From: Ceratotherium simum simum | Taxonomy: Eukaryota > Chordata > Mammalia > Perissodactyla > Rhinocerotidae | Assembly (NCBI RefSeq): GCF_000283155.1 | Contig: NW_004454178.1 | Coordinates: 23,137,191 to 23,201,190, forward strand | Direction of reading: 5' to 3' | Length of the DNA stretch: 64,000 nucleotides | In this document: one piece after another, positions 1-11,505 of the stretch | Layout of the letters: each line of letters begins with the position of its first letter | Numbering within the stretch: the stretch's first letter is position 1 | Program-made: the position numbers and the translations under genes | The notes under the pieces: generated by a model | Database searches by the model: none | What the model was told of the DNA's origin: nothing | Seen by the model: only the letters and a program-made list of their open reading frames with translations

Positions 1-2564
1 AGAACCCTCCTTGTGCAAGTGTCCATCAACTCTACCTGTGATGGCAGAAAGTATTTTTCTGATCAGATCTTATTTGGTTCCTCCAGTTCCTTTTCCAACT
101 ACTGAAATTCATTGTCTTGCTCCACATTTCCGGCAGAATATTCGGAGCTGTGACCACAGCCGAGAGCACCTGTGAGGAGCTCAGCTATTCTTATTCATTT
201 GCGGGAACTGTGCGAGGAGCTGAGTGGTGTGGAGGAGGAGCCCCTCTGAGCCCTCACCTGTCCTAGCAGGAATTTGGGGTATCCAGTGGCGGCACGTGCC
301 CTTTAAAAGCATAGACTCAGGACAGAAATCTAAGGGACAGATCTAAGACGACATCCTACCAGGGCTTGGCAACTTTTTTCCCCTGTTGCTACGGTTATGA
401 CGATTCATATATCTGCCGCCCGCACCCATGGCACTCTTGTGGCCTGAATTAGGCCGGCTCTGGTCATGCCCCATTCCTTGTGTGCTGGCCGTCCTGTCAC
501 CTCCCTTTCTGCCATTCAAGGAAGCATGTTTGAATGCAGAGTGACTGGGGGTGATATTTTTATAAGACTATCCTTGAATGTGCTCAAATGCCTAACAAAC
601 ACTTACCTTGTGAATGGCCATCTTTATGAGTGATGACTGCTTACTCAGATGTGGGTTTCTCCAGTTTCAGGAACTTGATGGAAGTGAGTGGCAGAGAGCT
701 CCAGTCCAGTGGTCCACGCAGTGGTCCGTCAAGCATTGTGGCAGGGCGGGATGAAGGCAGCAGAGACACACAGGATGCTGCTGTTCACTTTTGTGAAAAA
801 TGTGCAGCAACCAATGGGGGTTTTGTGCTGCCTGGTGTTGCTTACGAGGTCCTGAGTTCTGCAGGGGTTGACTTTTTCCCCCTTGAGATGGGTCTGCATT
901 TAAGTTTCTGTTATGTAAGTTTTAGAAGGAAAGGATGCTTTTGGGGGCTTGACCAGCCTCTTTGGGGTAGAAATAGGATCCTTCACACAGTCTGTGTCTG
1001 GAAATAGGCTTTATTCACTGCAAAGAAGGTTCTCAAAGTGTGGGGGCTGACCACAGGAGCTCCTTACCTTCTTAGTTACGGTGAAGTAACCCAGATGTGC
1101 GCCAGTCTGTGGCCCACCAGGGTGGGGCAGTGTGTGCCTGGCTGGTGGGAGGTGGGAGGCCTATGTAGATGCCTAAAAACTAATGCTCCTTAGCACTTGA
1201 AACCCTTCATCTAAGGCCCTCCCATCCTATAACTGTCAAACTCGAATTTCCAGTTGGTTACAGGGGAGAATCTGTCGTCCTACTGGAATGTTGACTTCAG
1301 GGGACCTTTTGTCTCAGGTTTCAGAATTGCTTTGTTTCCTCCTGGTGAAGACTGGCCCACGGTCACATTACCATCTTCTCAATGGTCCTGTACTCTGTGG
1401 GTGGAAGTTTTTAATAGTTGAGTGTTTAAATTTTGGACTGAGTTAAACAATATTCTAATGAGATAAGCAGTCATTTCAACATATGGATGTCTCTCTTACA
1501 CCCTACGCACTCTTCTCTCAACCTTCTCCCTGTTGCCTGGTTATGGCCGTTTTGTTGTTTAGATCATAGTCCCTTAGGGAAAATAGGGCTCTGTGCTCTC
1601 AAAGATGTGGACACTCCCAAAGCTGATCTCAGTGACCCACCTAGGTTCAAAGGGCTTGTTAGTGATAGTGCTGTTGGTTAAAATCATTCTGGCTCTCGCT
1701 TCCTTCTTGTGTCTCGAAGGGTGTAAGTGTTCAAGAATGCCATCAGTGAAACAGCTTCATCCAACCCTACAACTGAGTGTGAGCATTTTGCTTTTGAAAG
1801 GAAGCGACGATTTCTGTGAGTCCCAGAGAAACAGTGCACCCACCCCAGCTACAGTTCTGCCGGGCCAGGGTATGAAACCTTAGTGAGAGGTTTATTTAGA
1901 GGAAGTTGGAGACTGAGCTGAAACCGATCTGGGTCTCTTGCAACTGCAGATAATGAAGCAGGGGGAATAGTGGATGGGGTTTTCTGCTGTAACACATGGT
2001 CAGATTTAGTCAGACTCAATAACTGTTTCCTGAAGCCATTGACTTCCTGAAGATGTTGGGCTGTTTGGCTGTGAGTGGTGTGTGTCACCATCCTTCCTTA
2101 GTTGGCATGTCCTGCCCCCCCCGCCCCCAGCCCCCCAACATTCCTGCTGATTAGGGAAATCAGTGTGTATCAGCTCCCGTGCCCTCTGGGAAGCTGGCCC
2201 TGATGGCCTGGCCCTTCTCTCTCCTGCAGTAACTCTCTTTATTCTGGCTTTGTTGGGTGTTGCTTTATGATGGACAGACTGGACTCTGCTTTGGCTCTAC
2301 TGGTCCTGAAAGTGTCATGGACCAGGACCACCTTTTATGCACCCCGTTATCTGCTGTAGTGCCAAGCCTTGGTTGGCACTTGCTCAGTACTCGTTGGACA
2401 CAGAGCGTGAAGGAGGAAGGGGTCCTGATACAGGTGGGGCAGGTGGGGCCCAGAGGAGACACCCTCAACCCTGGAGCACGGGTGGGCCATAGACCGCAGG
2501 ACTCCACCTGTTGGCAGAGCAAGCCCCATGCTTGTTGCTTCAACAACTCAGGTTGCTTGTAATC
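1..2564. other. unique noncoding DNA, no gene recognised
   Basis: No repeat family and no exon is convincing here. The open frame at 630-1007 has no recognisable domain and ordinary intron-like composition. A short stretch near 1030-1068 resembles the left end of MER5A but is too short to call. A cytosine tract at 2115-2136 is listed separately. Confidence 0.6.
2115..2136 (-). other. C8-G-C5-AG-C6 tract (G-quadruplex-capable on - strand)
   Basis: Three long cytosine runs (8, 5 and 6) are separated by one and two bases. The - strand therefore carries guanine runs long enough to fold as a quadruplex if the eight-base run is split. Seen directly; folding is inferred. Confidence 0.5.
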
Positions 2565-2572
2565 CTTTATAC

Positions 2573-2775
2573 CATGCATTCTCAATGGGAGTGAAGATTG
2601 GTTCTTGGGGGGGAAAAATCCTAGATATTGTAATGGTTTGTGGGCCTCCAAAGGGCCGCAGGACATAAACAGATGTACTGTAATTAAAATTTCGTGGGGG
2701 AGAGTGATGAGGAAAAAAAATCCTGGAAAGGCTTTTTAGGATGAGTAATAATGAAAAATAGGTTGAGAAATAGTG
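2573..2775 (+). mobile_element. complete nonautonomous hAT-type DNA transposon fossil
   Basis: A 203-bp element bounded by imperfect terminal inverted repeats: CATGCATTCTCAA on the left, and a right end whose reverse complement is CACTATTTCTCAA. It is flanked by exact 8-bp duplications CTTTATAC at 2565-2572 and 2776-2783. The 8-bp duplication and CA...TG termini with an internal TTCTCAA motif are typical of hAT transposons. It has no coding capacity. I am not sure of the Repbase subfamily name, and strand is arbitrary. Confidence 0.8.
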
Positions 2776-2783
2776 CTTTATAC

Positions 2784-5548
2784 CAAGCGAGGTTCTCACC
2801 TCCAGGCCCTTGTTCATGGGGCCCCCTCTGCCTGCACGTCCACTCCCCACCACCAGGGTCTTGACAGTACCCTCCTCATTCTTCAGGGTTCCACCCAGGC
2901 TTCTCTTTGGATAGGAAGCGATTTCCACACTGGGCTGTAATGGTCTGTCTGTGATGGAGGGGGTCAGAGGGAAGAATTTCAGGGACATGGGGACAGCTGT
3001 CACCAAAGCAGGCCAAACCAATCGGGGCCATCCCTATAACTCAGTCGATTGCCTGCCATCGTGTGTGGCTATCACTCATCTGAGCCAAGAGGGGAGCTGG
3101 AGCAAACCCCATGGCTGAGTGCCCAGCCGGCCCTCTGCCACCCCCCGAGGTGGCCGTGCTGCTTCTTCAGGCCTCCATTATCCCGCCAAGAGAAAATAGG
3201 CAGCTAGAAATCTTTTTCAGGGGCAGAGGGGACAAGAAAAGTGGAGGTTGTAGTCTGGCAGTAGCCTAGTTTTAAATTAGCCAGGTGGAACTCCCAGTGG
3301 TTCCTGGCAGCCTATCCAGAGAAGGAATTATGGCCCCAGAACTGTGTTGGGATCCGCGCATCTGTCCCTGATCTCTGCCGGGAGCAAGGCTGGGGTCTTT
3401 CCAAGATGACTCTGGTTTCCATCCAAGATTCAGGTTACTTAGCAGCTGATGGGGATGATGGGTGGGGTGGGGTGTGATGGTGGGGGCATCGCTGGGGGTG
3501 ATGGCGATGGCTTATCTTGTCCCACCAGTCCTTGGGTCCAACACCACGTGAGTGCCCTCGTGTGGGCCAGAACGAGGAACCGCTGGTCTCAGACCTCCCG
3601 CTATACTCCTTGCCCAGCATGTTGCATCTCCTCTGTGGTCTTCAGTTTCTTCTTTGGCACAATGAAAAGACTTTATTTAGATGCTGCTGTGAATCTTGAA
3701 GCAGATTAAAGAAGGGAAAAGAAAACCAAGCAGTTGTGGAAGCAGAGTGAGAAGGCAGGCCATTTGCAATACTCAACTCCTGATCCACGTGGACCTGCTG
3801 GGTTGGCCATAAAGCTGTGCAGAGGTGAATGACTTAAGGAAAAAAAAGACATGTCGCCACAGATGTCTAGGGGCCTTTGACTATTTAACAGAAGACACAT
3901 GTTTTTAGGGTCATGGTATCACTGTGGAGTGATGCTCTATCCTCCAATGGAGGGCAGGGATGGGACAGAGACAGTGGACTTGGGAGTCAGACCCTGATGT
4001 CATCAGCCCCAAGGAGATAAGCTTAGCCATTTGGTACCCACTGCCAAAGATATGTACTTTCCTTTGTGATTGTAGAAGGCTTTAAGAAATCTTTTGACAA
4101 ATCTTTGCCTCATATTGTATATATTTTTTCCTCCCAACAACTGAATAAAACTCCAGGCAGTAATATGCTGCTTATATTGACTTTTCGATTGGTTCCCCAA
4201 ACTCTTGTAGCTCCAGAGAATGAGCCTGGGCTCCCTTTGATCCTCTTGGTCCTGGTTATATGAACATTGCTTTACTGCTCAGAGCATCTATAACATAATA
4301 AAAGAAACAAGTCACGTTCCTCCAGCATTTTCCATCAGCCACGCTAGGAAAACTAAACAGAGATGAATGAGACCACAGGCTTGTGAGGCCAGATTTTCAG
4401 CCTGGCACAGGCAAAACCTGTGGGTGCCATGAAATCTATTAACACCAAGATTAGCAAACCCTAGGCGAGCACATCTGATGGAAGGGAGTGGGCCTTTGAC
4501 GTTCCTGCCTTCTGGTGTTCCCTTTGCCTGCCTTAATATGATTTATATACCTTCCCACCCCCAGCCAGCCTTCTTTGCAAAGTGTGTCTAGTGGGGCCAA
4601 GATTCAGCATGGGGCTCTGTGAAGTGATGTCACAGTGAACATCCATCTTCACGTTCTATTTGGAAAGGAATCTGTTTCTCCCGGGAAATACTCAAATCCC
4701 TATGATGCCAACCTCCTGGATCACCTCCTCTTACCTTGTGTGAGTCTCTTAGACTGCGAGGATGGCCTGATTTCACCTTGTTCCTGTGAGAAACTCAGTT
4801 TGTGGGCATGGGGGTGAATTGGGAGTGAAGGCGACAGACAGATGCTTGGATGTCTGTGCATCGAAAAGGAAAAGCCCGATAAAATTCATGCCTATCTGTT
4901 TAACAACCTGTTCTTGATATCATTTTATGAAAATGCATATACAGCAGTAACAGGTACGATAAATGTCTGTTAGCCAAGCCTTGAGAGGTTAGCCCCTGGC
5001 TGCTGTTTCTGCCCAAATGTCATGAGAAATAGTTATGTCCGTTTTCTAGCAAGAAAACAGAGTGATGGCTCTGAGGTTCCTGTTAGAGCAGAGAGCGCAG
5101 TCCATGCTTTGGGCACTAATTCAGCCCTCAGCCCGCTGACTCCCTTTTCTCTCTGAGTGATGGTGATAGCCCTAACCCCGTGCTGCCCTGTGTGCCCGAC
5201 GCACTATCTTCCCCGTCTCGGTCTCCATATTCCAGTGGTGCGATTCTTGGGGTACAACACACTGAGAGCTGCTGCTTAATGGGCTCATTTTCTCCTCTTT
5301 GTGTTTGTCTTCTCCACTTTAAGGTTTCTTCCCCCTTCCCCCAACTATCAGAAACACTGGGGTGTATAAAGGCCCACAGCCCCTTATCTGGAATTTGGAA
5401 ATCCAGAACCTCCTAAGATTGCAGCACACTCATTGGGCAGCAAAGCCTGAGCTATTCAGCCAGGAGGCTGTGTATGGTCTTTATGTCCATGCATGTGAAG
5501 GTGCACACATCGCACTACAGAATTATCCATGTATTTGATTGAGGGCTG
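2784..5548. other. unique noncoding DNA
   Basis: No convincing exon or repeat. Two AT-rich sub-blocks, about 4050-4200 and 4860-4980, are low in simple repeats and look like possible conserved noncoding DNA, but conservation cannot be judged here. A symmetric TGATGTCATCA (AP-1/CRE-like) sits at about 3995-4005. The stretch at 5020-5090 may be a very decayed MIR. Confidence 0.55.
3460..3486 (+). other. G-rich tract with relaxed quadruplex motif
   Basis: Guanine runs GGG, GGGG, GGGG and GGGGG with loops of 1, 1 and 9 bases, followed by another G5 run at 3493-3497. It lies in a GAT/GGTG-rich low-complexity patch. The third loop exceeds the usual seven-base limit. Confidence 0.4.
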
Positions 5549-5556
5549 CTCTAGAG

Positions 5557-5701
5557 CTGGGGTCAGCAAACTCTGCCCACCAGCCAAATGCAGTCCACCA
5601 CCCCGTTTTTTGTAAATAAAGTTTTATTAGAACAGCCGCACCCTTTTGTTTGCACATTGCCGCTGGCTGCTTCTGTGTCTGGCTGTCTACAGAACAAATG
5701 C
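5557..5701 (+). mobile_element. hAT DNA-transposon fragment (GGTCAGCAAACT family)
   Basis: The start CTGGGGTCAGCAAACT and the internal TGTAAATAAAGTTTTATTAG match the abundant mammalian hAT family whose left end reads CAGGGGTCGGCAAAC. An 8-bp CTCTAGAG occurs on both sides (5549-5556 and 5702-5709), but it is itself palindromic and the expected right terminal repeat is missing. This may therefore be an internally deleted copy or a truncated one with a chance match. A related, longer copy lies at 53236-53582. Confidence 0.7.
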
Positions 5702-5709
5702 CTCTAGAG

Positions 5710-6586
5710 AAACTCTGCTGTTTGCATGGTGGGGTGGTCCGGTTTGGGTGGAAAGCACCACATGCCAGGGCTTGTGTGGAAATGGGGATGTGCTCTCTCT
5801 CTGGAGACACAGCCTGTAGGTTCTTGGAGCCCATGCAGGTGACAATATTTCAAGGCTTTCCGTTCCTCTGGCATCATGTACCTCACAGTTCTTGGAGGAG
5901 GGCGTGCTAAATACAGGGGGTTCCCCAGACCTTTTGTATTGAAGGAATGTGGACTAGGAGAGGCTCCTGGAGACAATAAAGTGGGAAGGGCAGGGAGGAC
6001 CAAGAGGACTGGGGAGGATCAGTGAGTGCAGCCTGAGGGATGTCTGGGGGGTTGACGTCCCATCCGCCTTCCTCTGGAAGGACAGCGTCCAGGTTTGCAG
6101 ACTGCATAAGCCTCCTGCTCTCACAGGACCCCCAAGGGCACCTCCACACCCACCCTGGCCACTTGTTTGGAGAGCGGCTGTTGAGTTTACAGGAGATGCA
6201 GGGTATTCATCAGCCAGCATAAAACGCTCCACACCCAGTCTCTATTTTTAGCTCTGCCTGCCTGTCCCAGCTTTCCTGGTATGAGTTGCTTTTGCCCGTT
6301 GATCTTCCGCATGCCTGTGGGCAGCTTTTGTTCCTTTGGATTAGTTTTTTTTTTAAAACCCCTTTCCACAATCTGATTTTTAAAAATGCGCCTGATACTT
6401 TTTACATTTTAACACCTGGTGAATAACATTAAGAGTATTGATACTTGTGAGCACTCACGTGAGTCTGTTTTATGAGCACCCTGAGCAGTTTCGTTCTATG
6501 GAGAACTGTTTTAACCACACAGAATTGTTGATTTAAGAAACAAGGTGGGAAATACAGAGGGCTCCCTGGTTGCAACTTACAGTGTG
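5710..6586. other. unique noncoding DNA
   Basis: Nothing recognisable apart from a short T tract near 6345 and a 12-bp E-box palindrome listed separately. Open frames on both strands overlap one another and show no domain. Confidence 0.6.
6453..6464. promoter_or_regulatory. 12-bp perfect palindrome centred on an E-box
   Basis: ACTCACGTGAGT equals its own reverse complement and contains CACGTG, the core bound by bHLH factors such as USF, MAX and TFE families. Seen directly; occupancy is unknown. Confidence 0.35.
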
Positions 6587-6708
6587 ATCAGAAGACTAGC
6601 ATCCCTTGGGAGCATGTTAGAGATGCGGGATGTGTGCCTGAATCGTAATTGCATTTGGATCCCCATGTGATTAGTAGACACATTAGGGTTTGAGAAGCTC
6701 TGGGCTAC
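6587..6708 (+). mobile_element. MER5A-like hAT-Charlie fragment
   Basis: The order GGGAGCATGTTAGAGATG, a central region, then GTTTGAGAAGCTCTGGG matches the MER5A consensus layout, including the right end that normally reads TTTGAGAACCACTG. It is decayed and has no recognisable target duplication. Confidence 0.7.
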
Positions 6709-9700
6709 GCCGTTAATCCGTCATCCTTGTGATTTGTGCGTGTGGTTCACCCCATGTGGAGGGAATCAGGAAAGGAAGCAGTAGCAGCCCCATTGTGCTC
6801 TCTGGTCCATGTGCAGTCGCCCCACAGGTGTGGTGTCACCTGTGCCAGAAGGCAAGCTAGGGCATCATCCCAGATTCCATGATGGGGCTGTGTCAGGGAG
6901 GCCATTTGTGGGCCCAGGAGTGGGCAGCTCCTCCTCCATGCCCTGGGGCCTCGTCACAGGGATTTCTAACAGTGCTCTGGGCAGCCACCAGCAAGAGGGA
7001 CCGTCACCCTCCCAGGGAAGCCTGTTGTCAGACCTGGGCTTGTCCTGGAGCCACTCCTTGCAGCGTTTGTGCAGAGAGTGCTCTGCAAATACCTTATATG
7101 GTGTATTTGTAGTGGGTTCAGTTGTCAAAAAAATCACCTTGATGGCAATGCTTGCTTGGGATTTTCCTGAGGCAAGCTGGACCTCGAACACCTCAGTAGC
7201 TCCCACTTGCCACGTTAGAGGGAAGAGTACAAACAGCTGCTGGAGTGAGTGGGAGGGCGGGGCTGCCCAGGTGGAGGGCGATGAGACGCTGTGGGGTTCT
7301 CGGGTCACCGCGGGTGGGGTGTTTGGAATGGGGTGGGGATTGGCCCTCAGCTCTCATGGACTCAGCTCACTCTTCAGTGATCCACCACTGTGTAACGTGA
7401 TGTGCATGTCCTTCTCTTTGTCCTGAGGACACTGGGTGAATTCTTAGGGAGGGCTGGTAGGGTTGGTGCTTTAGAGATCTGGTGCAGGTCCACACTGGGT
7501 AGAAGTAGGAATAGAACTTAGTTCTTCAAGAGCGCTGGACTGGGAGGGGGCACGGCCTGGGTGGGCCACGGCCAGCATGGTGACTGCAGGACTGCACACT
7601 CCTAGCCTGGCCTGTGGCCGACTGCGAGTGGATTGTGGCTGGGTGCATAGGTGTCCCGAGACTCTGACTCTTCACAGTGTCTGGGCAGCCCTGCTCAGTC
7701 AAGTGGGCCTGTCCCCACGTTTGTGTCCCGCAACTGGAGTCTCCTCTGAGGTCCTTTTCCTTTCTTTGCCTTTGGAGCCCTTTATAAAATTGAAACCCTT
7801 TGCTGCTGGTGGCTCCTCACCAGCCATCATCCGACAAAGGTCAGCGGAGAGTGCAGAGCGGCTTCCCAGGTCGTGGTCCAGCTCTGCCTGCTTCACTCCA
7901 AATGCCACTGGCAGCAGTGTCGCATCCCCTGGGAGCTGTCAGGATTGTCAGTTCACCGGCCCCAACCATACCTGCTGCCTCCGGGAGCTGAGTTGATGGA
8001 GCACCGCAGACAGGTTTGTTTGCCTCGTAGTGCTGAGCGTCAGCAGAACTTTAGGTCCGAGCATCTTCTGTCCTAGACTCAAGAAGCAGGGAGGTACAGG
8101 CGCGATGCTGAGTGTGACCATGAGCCTTGATCCTTCTGTGGCTCAAGAGTGAGTTCACTGAGTCTGCTGATAAAACAGGATTTCTTAAAAGTGAGTTTTC
8201 ATCAGAGGAAAGAACTGGCAGGCTCAGCCTGCCTAGATGGAGCAGCCGGTGCTCCATCCACAGGGCAGGAAGCGTCACACCCGCTGGCCCACCTCCGGCA
8301 CAGGTGGGACCACCTGGGGAAGCTTGGGCCCTGTCCTTGTGGCTCACTCTCAGGAACCATACTTGCTTCTCTTTTGCCTGCCTCGTCCGCCTTCTGGGGG
8401 TCGGGGTTTCCAGGCCTCCGCATCTCCTGAGTTGATCCTGAGCCGGTGAAGAGAGAGGAGCTGGACGGATTCTCAGGCCCCTTTGTGAGACTAATTGAAA
8501 CATTTTTCTTTGCCAGGTGCCTTCTTGGAGGACATTTGCTGAGGGTTTGTGAGTGGGGCACCTTTAGAGAAAGAAGGACAAACCCTGGGTTTTCTCTTGG
8601 GTGTAAAAAGGGCTCACCTTTGCTCTTCCCTTGCCTGGGAGGTGGAAAAAGAGCAGAACACGCCCAGAGCATTGCAACACCCCAGCACTTCAGGTGACGC
8701 TGAAATGGGCAGCTGCCACCCTTCAGCCACGAGCGAGCCCTGTGATGAAGGAGGAGGGCTGGGAGGAGTGAGGGGCGATCATGTCACGTTCCTCCTGGTG
8801 TATTTCAACTTCTTTTAAAAAGACACAGGAAGTTAGAGTTTCTTCAAGAACTCAAGTGTGGAGTTATGGTTCAGATGGTTTTAATCTGGCCCCTGCCACC
8901 GCCTTGAAGAGGACTTCAGAGAAGCGTTAAATGGATGAATTTGAGCATCCTCTGAATGGCTGTTAAACCCGCCCTCAGCCACGTTCATCTGGACCGCTCT
9001 CCTTGATCCACTTTCCATTCCCAGATTGCTGGCATGGAGAAATACAGTTACTGCAGGGAGGAGAGAGAAGTTGATGCCAAGAAATTCTATCAAGGGACAT
9101 TTTATAGCTGGGAGTAGTTTAGGAAACCAGGTTTGGAACACTTTCCTGGTGTACTTAGAATGCAAGTGGGATTTCGTTGTGTTAATGCTTGCTATTGTCA
9201 GAGGCCAGGAAGACCCACTGAGTCGCTTGTCAAGTAGAACCATGAGAGGTTTGGATGCAGTGCAGAACCCTGGGGAATGGACTTTCCAGAAGGTGTGGAA
9301 CTCTTCCATTCTTCCTTCATTCAGTTAGTTATTCACTCTCCAAAAATGTCGGAGTAGCAAATCTCCCATTCACCAGGCAGTGGGGATGCGGGCGTGGGAG
9401 CAGCTTTTCCACCTGCAGGGGTGATGGGCAGGCTCACACACCTGTTGGAGGTCTGGTGTGGAGACAGGTGTGGCTCAGGTGTGCAGAGCTGCTGTGGATG
9501 CAGAGAGGCTCAGCCCTGAGAATGGAGGCAGAGGGGACAAGGAGGGTTCATCGAGGTGGGGGAGAACGGGAGAGACAGGTATGTGCAGTCCAGAGTGTTG
9601 AGTTTCAGGAACCAGCTGCAGAATGTAGTGCCTGGAGGTGAGGGTGATGGGCCGTGCCCCTCTCACCTGAGCCAGGTTCCCGCCCTGCAGAGCAGTGGGG

Positions 9701-9814
9701 GCCTTGCTGTGGGCTCCAGTGGTGCTGATGGGCAGTGCCCACCTTGGTCCTGACTACACACATACACACACACAGACGCACAGTTTATATGGGTGTAATT
9801 GTGATGGCCCCCTA
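6709..9814. other. unique noncoding DNA, GC-moderate
   Basis: Contains several overlapping open frames (for example 6809-7426, 7577-7996 and 8051-8503 reverse). None shows a domain, signal peptide or known family, and opposite-strand frames are equally open, as expected in GC-richer noncoding DNA. A short CA-rich tract occurs at about 9755-9785. Confidence 0.55.
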
Positions 9815-9982
9815 GTTGTGTAGTTCCTCTGAGCCTCGATTTTATTTTGTCTGCAGGTAGCATTACTACCTGTCTTGGATTGTTGTCAGGATTAGTTCAG
9901 AAAAACAGATTCCTGGACACTAGCACGTGGAGAGTACTTAGTAAGTGTTCGCTGCTACTGTCATCGTCATCTTCATCATCAG
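9815..9982 (+). repeat. MIR SINE fragment
   Basis: The series CCTCTGAGCCTC, TTGTTGTCAGGATTAG and GAGTACTTAGTAAGTGTTCG follows the MIR core and tail in order. It ends in a TCATC-type tail. Roughly two thirds of the element is present. Confidence 0.8.
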
Positions 9983-10589
9983 GTTGAGTCCTGGCGTTTC
10001 AGCACATCTCCCTGCCCTGTTGGTTGACACTTGGTGGCAGTGGGGTCTGTGTGTGAAGTGGAGCCTGGTCCCTGAAGACGCCCATTAACAGTTTACATTT
10101 GGAGCCACAGCAGGACCATTGGTCAGGCGGTCACCTCCCAAGGCTTTGGATCTGGAGAGACCCAAGGGCAGGCCCTCTGGCAGGCGTGGGGAGGCTGCAG
10201 GGGAGGAGCCACTCAGGCACCTGTAAGCACATGGGACAGTCTTATGTGGAGCTCCCTGTACTCTGCAGCAGAAGTAGCACTTCTTCTTGAAAATGGCTTA
10301 ACCAAGATTCATTCCATGTGTGAAAGAACCTCAGATTAGGGATCAGAGAGTAACCATTCATTCCATCTCCTACCCCAACTGGTGGGGCCCTGAGCCGAGG
10401 TCAGCCCCCTGGGGCCCATTACTGGTTGGACAAAGGCTTCTCTCCCGAGTACCTCTGGCCAGAAGTTTGGGGAGGCTTGTCTGTAACTAGCATCGAGTTG
10501 CTGCAAGAGACCTGCAGAAGGGATCCAGGGAAAACGATCTTCAAAAATAGAAAGGTTCACTGAAGGTAGGCCTTGGGGAGAAGGAGGAG

Positions 10590-10750
10590 GGAGCCTGTAA
10601 GACAGCACATTAATTTGCAGGTAATTAGGAGTGCTGATCTTGAGCATCCTGTTTTAATTAGCATGGGTCGCCTGGTGTTATTGATGCTGAAGCAGAGCGT
10701 GTGGCCTGCTTAACTGCTCCTCGTGATTTGTTTGGGTTTCTTATGTGGGA
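10590..10750. promoter_or_regulatory. candidate conserved noncoding element with TAATTA sites
   Basis: Within about 60 bases there are three homeodomain cores: CATTAATTTG, GGTAATTAGG and TTTTAATTAGC. They are followed by further AT-rich motifs in otherwise GC-richer surroundings with no repeat match. Clustered TAATTA sites are typical of developmental enhancers. That this is one is inference; cross-species conservation could not be tested. Confidence 0.3.
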
Positions 10751-11304
10751 AGTTGGCCTGCATCTGGGGCTCTTGATTACAGCCCTGGGGCGGGAGCAGG
10801 GCACCATCTCTAGGATCCCCTGAGAGGACTCGGAGCTTTCCTGGTAAGGAAAGAAAACCAGGACCATGCTGCCATACCATGGCAGAAGTCCCTCACTACC
10901 CTCGGCCTGCTTCTGGTGCCTCTCAGGAGACCACTGGGGAGGCTTCTAGCTTTAGGGAGGGAGAAAAAAGCGTTCCATTTAGCCTGTGGTCATAGGTTCC
11001 AAGGGGCTCGTAAAAGCCTTGATGCATTTTGGAAGTTTTTTGAATTTGCCAAATGAACTTTCTCCCCATCCAATAAAATTGTAGAGAGGTCGGGGAGCTG
11101 GTTTCCCGCGGCGTGAGCGGTTGGTTTCTCTGCATTCTGGAACCCAAGGGAAGCCCTGGCGAGGTCAGATGGGGTGGAGGGGCCCAGGTGCCCCTAGGCA
11201 GAGCTACTGGGGCTCTGTGATTCTTTTCCTCAGATGGATGGTTTCCTTAGAATCTGGGTTAGTGGGGAAAGTATTTCTTGTTAAAGGAGCCAGAGGCTTG
11301 CCTG

Positions 11305-11505
11305 CTCTGTAACACCACCCTTCTTCCTGTCCTCAGCCCTCTGGGGGCAGAGAGCCTGCTGGCCTGCTCTGTGGGCTTTCCCGCATGCACAGTGGGTCTG
11401 CGCAGCTGAGAGCCAGAGGCGGCACAGCCCCGAGGAAGGGGCTCCCTGCTCACTTGTGCCCGTCGGTCTCCACTGCATCTCTGAATAAAGGCAGTCTGGT
11501 GCCTA
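11305..11505 (+). ncRNA. possible terminal exon of a noncoding transcript
   Basis: A branch-like CTGTAAC at about 11306-11312 precedes the pyrimidine-rich stretch that ends in CCTCAG, with the acceptor AG at 11335-11336. About 150 bases later AATAAA occurs at 11484-11489, followed by the GT-rich GCAGTCTGGTGCC. Together these resemble a 3' terminal exon on the + strand of about 11337-11505. The frame inside shows no known protein. Short signals of this sort also arise by chance, so confidence is low. Confidence 0.25.

Noticed and set aside
1028..1068. Left-end MER5A similarity
   Set aside because: Only about 40 bases match; too short to call.
5549..5709. CTCTAGAG on both sides taken as proof of a complete hAT element
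   Set aside because: The octamer is palindromic and the right terminal repeat is missing, so it may be coincidence.
6809..7426. 205-residue open frame
   Set aside because: No recognisable domain, reverse frame over the same stretch also open, no splice context that would make it an exon.
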